This document shows, piece after piece, positions 43,091 through 53,201 of a DNA stretch of 64,000 nucleotides. The position numbers were made by a program, and so were the translations under genes. Under the pieces are notes generated by a model. That model was not told the DNA's origin. It saw only the letters and a list, made by a program, of their open reading frames with translations, and made no database searches. Position 1 is the stretch's first letter. The number at the start of each line of letters is the position of its first letter. The stretch covers positions 1,054,001 to 1,118,000 of the forward strand of contig NAJO01000008.1 in NCBI GenBank assembly GCA_002077065.1, read 5' to 3'. The DNA comes from Cryoendolithus antarcticus. Taxonomy: Eukaryota; Ascomycota; Dothideomycetes; Cladosporiales; Cladosporiaceae.

Positions 43091-43688
43091 GATTCTGACG
43101 TGGAAGTAATTACTGTGACAGGAGAAACAGGAAAGAATGTAAGATGTGCTCAGGACCTCTTGATGTATGATGATAGCAACATATACCTACCTGAACGAGA
43201 TCTTGCGGCTCTACCAATGCTGCAGAGGGGAGAATACATGTAGCTGTAGCTTGACCTCGGTGCACAAAGAAGCGAGCTCGTGCGAGCAGGCAGCGGTAGT
43301 AGAGTCACATTGACTGCGCGCCGGGCGCAAGTTCTACATGATTTCTTGAGTTCGTGACATGCGTACTGTCCGTTTGTGCCAGCGGCGAGACGATATTGCG
43401 CGCCGTATCGGGGAAGTAAAGTACGCGCTGCCACTGCGACTAGAGGTCATCTCGGGCTTTGTTACTTAACTCCGTCCTACCTGGGCGGGAGCTCCCGCGA
43501 GCTATTGTTATTATTGAGAACTCGAGTTCACTTCAGTACCACCACTCATCATAGCCGCACACTCAGCGATCCACCCAACACACGCGGCCATCGAGCATCG
43601 ATATCTGAAGTCTTCTTCGAAGTTACGCGCTTTCACCGGTACCGGGCACACCACAGATTGCACCGAAATAATCAAGAAAGCCGAGAAT
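43091..43688. promoter_or_regulatory. Divergent promoter region, cyclase / RCC1
   Basis: 598 bp between divergent starts. A 14-bp perfect palindrome, GCGGGAGCTCCCGC, is at 43485-43498. This could be a factor site or just a GC-rich hairpin. No gene is supported here. Confidence 0.4.
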
Positions 43689-45525
43689 ATGGCCACGAGA
43701 ACCGAGACAAAGACTCAAAAGTCGACTGGCAAGATTGCAGTGAGGACCAAGACAAAGGTCCCAGGTGAGTTCATATCCCCTGCCACGCTCGTGCGGGCGT
43801 TTCTCGAGGCGCGTAGCATCCCCTCGTATCGTTATGGCCGCGTCAAAGGTGGCGCGTTACCCTTTGCGGTATCTTGACTCGAAGGGTCGCTTACATATTG
43901 CTGCAGAAACTACCACGAAGAAGGTTACCCCTCCCAAGAAGGAGCCAGCCACCTCCAACACTGCTGGAAAGAAGCCAGCTGCGAAAGCTACAGCAAAGAG
44001 CAAGCCTACGACCGCCGCGAATACTTCAGCGAAGCGCAAGGCGGCGGCGACTCAGCCTAATGGCACTGCTAAGAAGCAGAAAGTAGCTGCAACTACAAAA
44101 GACAAAAAGAGGAAGACGCCGGACGAGGACGACGCCGCTCCAGCTCCCGTTAGCAAGAAAGTCAAGACTGCCGCCAAAGGCGCCGTCATCACCGAACCAC
44201 CAACTGATCGCCTGAAGGTCTTCGTCTTCGGCGAAGGCACAGCTGGCGAACTTGGTCTAGGCACAGCCAAGAAAGCAGTCGACGTGAAGAGACCCCGTCT
44301 CAACCCCAACCTCGATCCGCAGGCGGTCGGCGTTACACAGGTTGAAGCTGGTGGCATGCACGTCATTGCCCTCACAAACGACAACAAGGTCCTCACATGG
44401 GGTGTGAACGATCAGGGCGCGCTTGGACGCGACACAGAGTGGGATGGCGGTTTCAAGGACATGGACGCAGCGATGAAGGAGTCAGATGGCTCAGACAGTG
44501 AAGAGGAAGAGGATGACAACGGCTTGAACCCGAAGGAATGCGTTCCTGGAGAAGTCGACTGGAGCTCCATTGAACTGCCGGAGGGCACGCGATTCGTCGA
44601 TGTCACTGCTGGCGACAGCTGCTCGTTTGCCCTGACTGACGACGGCCATGTCTACGGCTGCGGTACATTCCGGGGCAACGAAGGTGTCTTCGGCTTCGCG
44701 CAAGATGTTGAAATTGCCAAGCGACCGATCCTCATCGCAGGACTAAAGAACATTGTCAGCATCAAAGCTGGTGCCAACCACGCCCTTGCTCTGGACCGCA
44801 ACGGCGCTGTCTTTGCCTGGGGCTCAGGACAGCAGATGCAACTCGGTCGACGCGTCGTCGAACGAACCAAGCTTGGCGGGTTGCAACCACGCGAGTTCGG
44901 TCTTCCCAAAAGCAAGAAGACTCACATCGTGGCAATCGGAACCGGCGGCTACCACTCCTTCGCCATCGCCAACAACGGCGATGTCTACTCCTGGGGCCTG
45001 AACTCGTTCGGCCAGACTGGTCACGCAGCCGGTGCCGGCGATGACGAGGCCGTGATCCTGAAGCCGACCGTTATCGAGAGCCTTCGTGGCAAGAACACCG
45101 TCTCTCTCCACGGCGGCTCGCATCACTCTGTAGCCGCTACTGCCGATGGCGAATGCCTGATCTGGGGTCGCGTAGACGGCCGTCAAATGGGCATGAGCAC
45201 CAGCACTATTAACGACCTGCCCGAGGACACAGTCATCAGAGATGACAAGAACGAGCCTCGTATTATTTCTGTGCCGACGGCCATCCCGACCATCGATGGC
45301 AAGGTCACAGTCGTGGCCGCCATGTCGGATCACAACATCGTTGTTACTGAGGCTGGGCGGGCATACAGCTGGGGTTTCTCGGCCAACTACCAGACTGGTC
45401 AGGGCACGATCGACGATATCGTAGAGGCGACTATGATCGACAACACCGCTGTGCGAGATACAGTGCTCACGGGCGCAACGGCGGGAGGACAGTTCTCTAT
45501 TGTCACCGCGAAGGTGACGACTTAG
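43689..45525 (+). CDS. RCC1-family Ran guanine-nucleotide exchange factor
   Basis: Chromatin-bound exchange factor for the Ran GTPase, which drives nuclear transport and mitosis. Two exons (43689-43764, 43907-45525) around a 142-bp intron give 564 residues. The N-terminus is a Lys/Ala/Thr-rich basic tail with nuclear-signal character (KKVTPPKKEP, KRKAAATQPNGTAKKQK). The seven-bladed propeller follows from about residue 150, with repeats of the type VFVFGEGTAGELGLG, VLTWGVNDQGALGR, VYGCGTFRGNEGVFGF, VFAWGSGQQMQLGRR, VYSWGLNSFGQTG, CLIWGRVDGRQMG and AYSWGFSANYQTGQG. The acidic insert SDSEEEEDDNGLNP lies in blade 2. Length and repeat order match fungal Pim1/Srm1. Confidence 0.96.
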
Positions 45526-45879
45526 CTAAAGACTACTTGGAGATTACCGGAGTCGTGGGCGAAGGGAGGAGAACTAGACTGGAGATTGAGATAGATGGGA
45601 GGCAGGTGATGGCGTATGCACTTCTTGCGATTGGCATTTCGATGGAAACTTTGGATCTTTGCATGGGGTGTGCCCCGCTTGCGCAAAGAAGCGCATTGTA
45701 ATAGTAGTGTACTGAGTAGACCGAAAATCCGTTTGGTTCATCACCTCGAGATTGTAAACAATCATATGTAATCTTCGTAGCTTAATTTATATGCACGCGG
45801 ACTCTGCCTCTATATGTCCCCACAACGCCGCGCTAAATGGTCATCATATACGTGTGCTGCCCTGGGTGCCTGTCGGTCG
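45526..45879. other. Convergent 3' intergenic stretch
   Basis: 354 bp between the stops of RCC1 and the second MFS gene. It should contain both 3' ends. No gene is recognised. Confidence 0.4.
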
Positions 45880-47639
45880 TCATCGCTGTGTCGCACCCTT
45901 CACTTCCCGACTACCGATCTTCTCGTCCTCCCCAGTCACCTCAGCCGTGGTGTCTTCCGCAGCCCTCAACTCCAGCCCCGCCTCGACCGGCTCAGCATTC
46001 ACAGCTGCCTGATCGTCCTTCGCCTCTACGACTCTGCCCTTCTCCACATCGCCTGCAGCCTCTTTCGCAGCAGCAGCCCGCTCATTAGTGTCCAACCTCC
46101 TCAACGGATTCCTCTCCTCAACCATCGCCTTCCCATCTCCGCTCCTCCGATCCTTCTTCAACACGCTCCACCCTCCACTCCAGCCAAACCATCCATCTTC
46201 CCACGGACCCCTGGCAAGGCAGAGTAGTAGCGCGACGCCGATGCTGCCCATACTGAAACTACCGCTTGCGATCCAGCCGCCTCTAGCATAGAGATGGGAG
46301 CCAACAGATGTGCCCGTGAGCTGTCCGCAGAAGACTGCTAGCATGAACGCTGTATTTACTCGGTTTCGGCCTTTCGGTTCGACGGCGTAGATCGCGCTGC
46401 GGTTTGCGATCTGCGCGGTTTGCAGTCCGAAGTCGCCCATGAAAGCTTGAATCACGGGGCCAGCGACTGTGAAGGTGCCGGTGTAAGTTCCCAAGGCGAT
46501 GCCGATGCCGCACCAGACCATCCCCAGTATGACGGAGAACAGCGGAACGAAGCGATCGATCACGTAGCGAGCGTAGAAGGGTGCGACGAGCATAGACAAG
46601 ATGCCAATGAGCGCGAAGAGACCGATGACTACAGGGGTGTAGTTGTAAGGCTCGCCAGAGAGGAGGAAGGTGAGGACGGTCCAGAAATTCGTGAAGGTCA
46701 AGGACGTGAAGAAGCTGATCGCGCAGGCTTGCACGAGGACGGGGTGTTTCGTGAGCATGACTAGGATCGACCAGAGCATCTTCAAATAGTTCAGTCCGCC
46801 GGGGTTGGTGGAGGGGTAGTCCGGCATGAAGAGGTATAGGAGGAACCAGATAGAGTATTGCAGTGCCACGGAGAGCCAGTAGACGGCGCGCCAGGTGGTG
46901 TATTGGGTCATTATGCCGGAGAGGAGACGGGCGATCAGGATGCCGAGCATGAGGCCCGAGACTACTATGCTCAGAGCTGCGGCGCGGCGGTGGGGAGGCG
47001 CGAGGTCGCCTACCAGAGGCAGCATGAGCTGAGGGGTGACGGTCATGAAGCCGACTATGAACGTCGGGCCGCTGAAGACGCTCAGGCTGGAGGTGAGTGC
47101 AAGGCCGATGCCGTTCGCAAAAGATCAGCACTTCTTCCCAGACAGATTCGAATTTCTCAGGGGTATACGCACGACACACTACTTGTCAAAAACACCAACC
47201 ATAGCACAAATCCCCTCCTCTTCAACAAATCCCCCAACGGACACAGCAGCAACAACCCAACCGCATACCCCGCCTGCGCCAGCGTCGGAATGATAGAAAC
47301 ATCCTCATACGTGACGCCAAAGTCCCTGGCTAGGATATTCAGGATCGGGTGATTGTAGTAGAGGTTTGCGACTGTGAAGGCGCCGGCGAAGCCGAAGAGG
47401 ACGTTGAGCCATATTGAGAATTTCGGGGGCGAGGAGGGGTCCCAGCGGATGTGGGGCGGGGTGTATGTGAGGCGGGAGTAGAGGGCGAAGAAGCGAGTGA
47501 GGACGGTGGATGATGGGGGTATCGGCGAGCTTGGTGTGGTAGACTTTTGATCTACGGGCAGAGATGCATTGGAGATGCTTGGGGAAGTCTTGTCCTCGGC
47601 TTCGTGCTTGAAGTCGGGGTTCGCTGGGGTGGAGGTCAT
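45880..47639 (-). CDS. MFS transporter, 12-TM type, atypical intron acceptor
   Basis: Membrane transporter of the fungal MFS general-substrate type. Exon 1 (start 47639) encodes about 155 residues with TM1 WLNVLFGFAGAFTVANLYYN and TM2-3 AGYAVGLLLLCPLGDLLKRRG. Exon 2, from about 47112, encodes IGLALTSSLSVF, MTVTPQLMLPLVGDLAPP, RRAAALSIVVSGLMLGILIA and the other helices, ending in an acidic tail. The split lies inside a helix. Donors GTGTCG, GTGCGT or GTATAC are present at 47177-47166, but no AG occurs where the exon should resume, and an in-frame TGA (just before SFANGI) blocks an unspliced read. Either the acceptor is non-canonical or damaged, or the assembly has a local error. The function is otherwise intact at sequence level. 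Substrate unknown. Confidence 0.7.
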
Positions 47640-48986
47640 GGCCAGGGTAGTGGGATTTGTGGCGCGATCGCCTCGAGAGGCTTGGAACTGAGAAATGCTG
47701 CTATTGTGATATTATACATAACTATCTACAGTATAGGACTACCGACCATTGAGAAGTGCATACACCCGAGTTTGAACTCCACTCTCCAAACCGCCAATCC
47801 GACATCATCGACCATTGCCGACTTCCGAATCGAGCCAAAGGCTTGTTCCAAATGCTTATTTCCGTCCGCAATAGCCGCCGGAGACGTCCTCATACCCCCT
47901 TGGTAATCTCAACACTGCACTAGTCGTGAGATCTCGATGACGGGCAGACCTCAGTCGCGAGTCTGCTGAACGCATCGCGACAACAAAATCTCTTGTCGAG
48001 GAAGTCTCGTAGGAAGCCACAGATCGACACAGCTGTCAACTCGTAATGGCCTTGCCAGTTCGTGCTACTGCAGCAAACGCCAGACGGAACTCGCGACGAT
48101 ACCGATAGCAGCGAGGGGCAATCCGTGCTCTCGTCAGAGCCTCGAGTCTTCTGGTCTATTCTCTCGATCAACGCATCTGCGAGCACGTCGATCGCTCTTG
48201 CGGTACCAGCACAAAGCTCAATGCGGCGAGTTCGATGCCGAGTGCACGTGAGCCGAGAACATGATCACTTTTCGTGAAACTCGCAACTGCAACAGACGCT
48301 CCGCAAAATCTTCATTACATCTCACTGTCGCAGCTAGACCGATCGTAGCGCTGCCTACTATCTGGACGACTTTGAGGAGCAGGAAGAAAAGTCCAGTCCC
48401 TGATGCTTCCATCGGTGCTTTCAATGCTCTGCCAGCTCGCCCTTGAGAGCTGCCTGGCAACTAGCCAATTAGTGCCATCGACCTACTATATAGACGTGGC
48501 TCGTGGAGCTAGTCGTCTCTCCAAAGTCACCGACGTATCTTCAGGATTTGAAGGACCAATCAGATGACGCGCAAATCACCCAATGTGCGGTAGCTCAGCT
48601 TATACACGAGACCATGGCCTTTACGGTCCCAGGGCTCTTACGGACATCGGTAGTCCTTACTTGCTGACCGCTCTGAGCATATCCATTAGTCAAGTGGTCA
48701 TGCGTCCGGACCACAGAGAGTCAACCCCAGGACGGTACGAGTGCACCGAGGACATGGTAGGTCAGCCTATACACAACTCAATTGCAGACACGGTCTTTTA
48801 TGGCCGCCGTCAAGTGTCCCATTTCCTTTCTCATTTCGTAGCGTTTTCTTCCAAACTATGATACATACTGCGTCGACCATGTGGCCTTCTGCTTTACAGG
48901 CATAACGTGTGCATAGCACCAGACTTGACGGCAGACTTTAATCCGAGCTAGCAATCACATAGACCACATATGCAGACATCAGCATC
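47640..48986. other. Long intergenic stretch, second MFS / repeat-bearing gene
   Basis: 1.35 kb between divergent starts. No gene, repeat or clear motif is recognised; open frames here are short and overlap. It may hold promoters for both flanking genes. Confidence 0.35.
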
Positions 48987-50837
48987 ATGTCGGCCACGCC
49001 GTATCAGCATGTCAGCCACTCGAATTACAAGGCTCTCGGCAGCCTCGACGGCCCCGACGAAGCACCCAGCTCACACGTACTGTTTGGGCCAGACGTAACG
49101 CTCCTCTACCGCGAAGCCTCGGGCAACAACCAGGCACTCCCGTTGCTTTACCACGAAGACATCTGCTATCGCAGTTTGCGATTGACCGCCCTACTGCGAC
49201 CGGGCTCGGGGCGCTACCGATGGGACTTGGAGTTAGCCTACGTGAACCGCCTCACTGCATTCCCGCTGATAAGGTTCCTCCGCAGCGATTTCTACCGCGT
49301 GACTGAAACGACGGCCCTTCTCCTCCGCGTCCAGATGTATAAGCTGGGTGAGATCTACAGAATCTCTGGTCTGTCAGCTTTTGCCCTCGAGCAGCTCGTT
49401 GCGTTCATCCGGTACACTGGCGCTACAGGCACTCCAGTGTCCGCACTGCCCGATGCAGTGCGCTCCATCTACAGCAACCAGTCGACCGATCCCAGCTTCA
49501 AGGACATGGTCGGTCCTCTGGTCCAGTGCGTCAAGCAGGGCTTCGAGCCAGAGAGGTTCCGTGAAGACTGGGTGATGGTACAGCTGATGGAGGATCTTCC
49601 GCACTTTCATCACGCCCTTTGTGACGCGAGTACAGATTACTACCGGGCTTGCATGGCTGCTGAGACCCCGCAGATTGCTCCTCAGCAGAAGGAAACGTCA
49701 GAGGCTTTGACATTCGCGCAAGAGTTCGCCGCACGCTCCTGTCCGGATGGACGTCCGAGAGGAGTACCTTACGAGCTTGTACATGAGGCGGAGGAAATAC
49801 TGGAGCGGCTTCCGCTCGTCAAGAAACCGGCGCAGATTCGCACTGCCCAGGCCAATCCTGGTATCAAGCCCGCGCCAAAGTCGTCGAGGTTTGCACGATT
49901 CTTTGCGGAGCACTACGACGCAGAGGGTCGACTGATCAAGCCGCCGTATGATCGTGTGCGAGGAGCTCAGAAGGAGCTGAAGCAAGTCGGGTTCGCCGGG
50001 GACTCGCCGCAAATGCAGACAAAGCCACAGACTTGCAGTGCTTGTGCAGGGGGCCAAGACGAAGCCGTTAATCTGTTCGATCAGCGTCCGAAAGGAAACG
50101 AACGATCACCTTCCCTCCTCAGTGGCGATCCTGGTCCCTCCCAGAATGTGGACGATGGAACGATTCGTCTGCGACAGACGCTGCCACGTCTTGACACTTC
50201 TGTCCCGAGTACTCACGAGCTTGACGCACGGCCAGCGTGGAAGCTTCAGACTGTGCTTCCAATTCGCCTCAAGGGCAACGGCGAGGCCAAGTCGGCGTCG
50301 CCGCGAACTCGATCCACGAGTTCGCCGCATGGCAGCAATTTGGAGAGGATGTCACGCTTGACACTCGATCTTAAGTCCTGTGTTGCTGTCAGCATCTACG
50401 ACCCTTCCGCTACCCCAGATTTGGCGGCTTCTCTGCAGCCCGATCGGCTCGACGGCAACAGCTCAAATGAAGATCGTGTCGCTAGCTCAAGGCAGATATT
50501 ACCGCGGCTCAATACCTCGGTCCCAAGGACTGATGAGTACGAGCCAGACAAAGCCGCCTGCAAGACGCCAATTTGGGAGTGTGAGTCTGCAGACGGATAT
50601 CTGCTAGAGGGACCAGGGAACTTCACGTACTCGCCAGCATCACCAGAGGAGAAGTCTGCACCGAAGGAAGAACTCAACTGTCTTGACGGCGACGGCTCAG
50701 GTCATAATCGTGTCGCTAATCTGAGGCAGACCTTATCAGGTCTCGATACTTCAGTGCCAAGAACTTATGAGTACATTTCAGATGCGGCTGCTTGTAGAAC
50801 GCCTAGCTGGGAGTGCGAGACGGCTGATGAGAGTTGA
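48987..50837 (+). CDS. Orphan protein with C-terminal degenerate repeats
   Basis: Single exon, 616 residues, starting MSATPYQHVSHSNYKALGSLD. The region near residues 110-150 (VQMYKLGEIYRISGLSAFAL, then EQLVAFIRYTG) looks like the helical part after a BTB domain in fungal proteins, so a degenerate BTB fold is possible. The C-terminal third carries three imperfect units: RLRQTLPRLDTSVPSTHELD, SSRQILPRLNTSVPRTDEYE and NLRQTLSGLDTSVPRTYEYI, the last two followed by AACxTPxWECExAD. The stop TGA (50835-50837) is followed in frame by 61 sense codons ending at TAG 51021-51023, which continue the repeat pattern (SPASP). No function is known. The protein may be lineage-specific. Confidence 0.6.
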   Translation: MSATPYQHVSHSNYKALGSLDGPDEAPSSHVLFGPDVTLLYREASGNNQALPLLYHEDICYRSLRLTALLRPGSGRYRWDLELAYVNRLTAFPLIRFLRSDFYRVTETTALLLRVQMYKLGEIYRISGLSAFALEQLVAFIRYTGATGTPVSALPDAVRSIYSNQSTDPSFKDMVGPLVQCVKQGFEPERFREDWVMVQLMEDLPHFHHALCDASTDYYRACMAAETPQIAPQQKETSEALTFAQEFAARSCPDGRPRGVPYELVHEAEEILERLPLVKKPAQIRTAQANPGIKPAPKSSRFARFFAEHYDAEGRLIKPPYDRVRGAQKELKQVGFAGDSPQMQTKPQTCSACAGGQDEAVNLFDQRPKGNERSPSLLSGDPGPSQNVDDGTIRLRQTLPRLDTSVPSTHELDARPAWKLQTVLPIRLKGNGEAKSASPRTRSTSSPHGSNLERMSRLTLDLKSCVAVSIYDPSATPDLAASLQPDRLDGNSSNEDRVASSRQILPRLNTSVPRTDEYEPDKAACKTPIWECESADGYLLEGPGNFTYSPASPEEKSAPKEELNCLDGDGSGHNRVANLRQTLSGLDTSVPRTYEYISDAAACRTPSWECETADES

Positions 50838-51023
50838 CTGGGACAGCCTGGGTACGCCATACTCTCGCCAGCATCGCCAGTGGAGGCAACTATGGAGCAC
50901 AGTCCTGGCAATAGCGAGCGTATGATCCTCGTCGCCCCTGTACTAGATGACGGGGACGATAGCGGTGACGTTACTCCGAGTCCTTCAAGTAGTGAGGCGT
51001 GGGAGACTGTAGAAGCGGAGTAG

Positions 51024-51546
51024 CACTTGGCGAGCTTGCTGCAGCCTCACTTTCGCACCCAAGCGAATGAATGTGTGGTCCCTGCATTGCCAGCATCTAA
51101 TCTATAGACGGCTAAGTGACTCAGTTGTTAGTTAGTAGGGAATAGATATGCGTAAACAATGGGAGGAAATAGATGTGAGGCGTGTTTCAGATGGCATACC
51201 ATAGAAATGGCTCCTATTAACATGCTAAGCATCGAATGATTGCCAATCTGCGAGTCGGTCTATTCCTCAGGTCTTGCCTGCGGAAGTCGCCGCTCCATGT
51301 CGAGCTGTATTGTTATAGACGGACATGATGGAACCCGTTTATCGTCTACCTGGTTGTCCACCGTCCGCGCGGAACCGTCCCGCCCTATGGCCTCGCGAAT
51401 CGCATCCTCTACTTCACTTCTCGTCTACATCACCAACGATGGCATCGCTACATCTCCTGCTTGTAGGTCCGCCAGGTCCACCAGCGACCGCCACTCACCT
51501 TCTCCATCCTCCCTGAGCATCTCTATAATATGCTGCAACCGCAGTC
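51024..51546. other. Intergenic stretch upstream of tfb2
   Basis: 523 bp after the possible extension of the orphan gene and before tfb2. Short frames only. It presumably carries the tfb2 promoter. Confidence 0.35.
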
Positions 51547-53004
51547 ATGTCCTCCCACCGTGCCCTCGACTATCTCGAATCACTCCCAGGCACCACATTC
51601 ACTAGGCTATATGCTCAGCCCTCCACGGCATTGGCGGTATTCCGACGCATGCTGCCTCACCTGGCGAAGACGATAGTGATGGCTATGCTGTACATGCCTG
51701 GGCCGTTCGCAGTTGCAGATCTCGAGACGTGGGTGAAGCCGGATGTAGAGAGTGTGAAAGCACGAGACCAGGCAATCAGTGTGTTGCAAAGACTACGCAT
51801 ACTGTTCGATGATCGAGGCGATGGGAGAAAGGCTGCTGGATTGGCATATGTGCTTGCACCGCAGTTCGCTCAGGCGCTGCGGAGGGCGTTGACGGGTGGA
51901 GGAGAGCATGGCAGTTTCGGGGTACCAGCAACAGTGCGACCTCAAGACGGACAGGAGAAGGTCAGCATCTCGTTCCTCGACACCCTCGCGCGTCGTCAAT
52001 GGGAAGCAATCCTCTACTTCGTCGTCGGCAGCGCCAGCGCCTCCCTGGTAGGCGAAGTACCCGTCAGCGAAGGCACCAAAGCCCTCCTCGAACGCGGCGG
52101 CTTCGTCTCCCGCCACGGCAAACGCATAGCAATAACAAAACAAGGCTTCGAGTTCGTACTCCAAGAGATCAACGCCCAGATCTGGACCTTCCTCATAGTC
52201 TATCTCGAAATGGCGCCTCAACTCCAAATGGACCCCATAGAAGTCCTCGCCTTCCTCTTCACGCTCGGCTCCCTCGAGCTAGGAACGCCCTACAGCACCG
52301 CAACCCTAACATCAACGCAACACCAAATGCTCGAAGACCTCTCCGACTTCGGTCTCATCCACCGCCCTCCATCTACCCCCTCACTCTATTACCCCACCCG
52401 CCTCGCCACAACCCTCACATCCGACGCCTCCGCGCTGCCAAACTCCTCCCTCTCGCCCCAAGCAACCTCCACCACGCAGCCCGCTCCAGGCAGTTCGGAT
52501 AAAGGCTATATAATCCTCGAGACCAACTACCGCCTCTACGCCTACACCTCCTCCCCTCTCCTCATCTCCATCCTGAGCCTCTTCGCCAAGCTCAAAACCC
52601 GCTACCCAAACCTCACAACCGCCAAACTCACCCAGTCGTCCATAAAATCCGCAATCCAAAGCGGTATCACCGCAGACCAAATCATCCTATACCTAACAAC
52701 CCATTCCCACCCCGTCATCAGAAACCAAACTCCCATCCTCCCGCCTACAGTCGTAGATCAGATCCGCCTCTGGCAGCTGCAGGATGAGCGGATGAAGAGT
52801 TCAGAGGGTTTCTTGATCAAGGATTTGGGTAGTGAGGCGGATTTCGAGGCGGCGGTACGGTATGCGGAGGCGTTGGGAGTGTTGAAGAAGGTGTTCAGGG
52901 GGAAGGGGTGGTTTTTTGTGAGTAGGATGGAGCAGATGGGACGGTACTTCAAAGGCGTTGCGGCGAGGAGGAAGGCGGAACGGGAGGGTACTGGGGCTGC
53001 GTAA
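51547..53004 (+). CDS. tfb2: TFIIH subunit Tfb2 (p52)
   Basis: Core TFIIH subunit that binds and stimulates the XPB/Ssl2 translocase in transcription initiation and nucleotide-excision repair. Single exon, 485 residues. The start ALDYLESLPGTTFTRLYAQP is the classic N-terminus, followed by AVFRRMLPHLAKTIVM, FLDTLARRQWEAILYFVVG, GFEFVLQEINAQIWTFLIVY and LAFLFTLGSLELGTPYS. The C-terminal half includes GYIILETNYRLYAYTSSPL, ITADQIILYLTTHSHP and LPPTVVDQIRLWQLQDERMK, then the Tfb5-binding end (GWFFVSRMEQMGRYF). An insert of Ser/Thr/Pro near 290-315 is typical of fungi. It is convergent with the Ser-rich gene (197 bp apart). Confidence 0.97.
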   Translation: MSSHRALDYLESLPGTTFTRLYAQPSTALAVFRRMLPHLAKTIVMAMLYMPGPFAVADLETWVKPDVESVKARDQAISVLQRLRILFDDRGDGRKAAGLAYVLAPQFAQALRRALTGGGEHGSFGVPATVRPQDGQEKVSISFLDTLARRQWEAILYFVVGSASASLVGEVPVSEGTKALLERGGFVSRHGKRIAITKQGFEFVLQEINAQIWTFLIVYLEMAPQLQMDPIEVLAFLFTLGSLELGTPYSTATLTSTQHQMLEDLSDFGLIHRPPSTPSLYYPTRLATTLTSDASALPNSSLSPQATSTTQPAPGSSDKGYIILETNYRLYAYTSSPLLISILSLFAKLKTRYPNLTTAKLTQSSIKSAIQSGITADQIILYLTTHSHPVIRNQTPILPPTVVDQIRLWQLQDERMKSSEGFLIKDLGSEADFEAAVRYAEALGVLKKVFRGKGWFFVSRMEQMGRYFKGVAARRKAEREGTGAA

Positions 53005-53201
53005 AGGGCAGGGGTCGCGGGAGGCGGGGAGGTAATGCCAGGCTCACGCAAGGACATATGTGCGGTCTTGTTGTACAATCAGACATTACGTATTTCCCTT
53101 TGCTTCGTGTCTCCATATCTTACATCTATACATCAGACATGCTTCGTGTTCACGTTCCCTGTCAGACGTTGACAGCCAAGTCAGGCTCACATGCGCCATG
53201 C

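Noticed and set aside
43765..45525. Longer RCC1 frame reading through the first intron
   Set aside because: It has no ATG at its start and the 142-bp intron has a clear GTGAGT and CTGCAG; exon 1 with its ATG fits better.
46283..47179. 298-aa minus-strand frame inside the second MFS gene
   Set aside because: It is a His/Arg/Leu-rich off-frame reading of the transporter exon.
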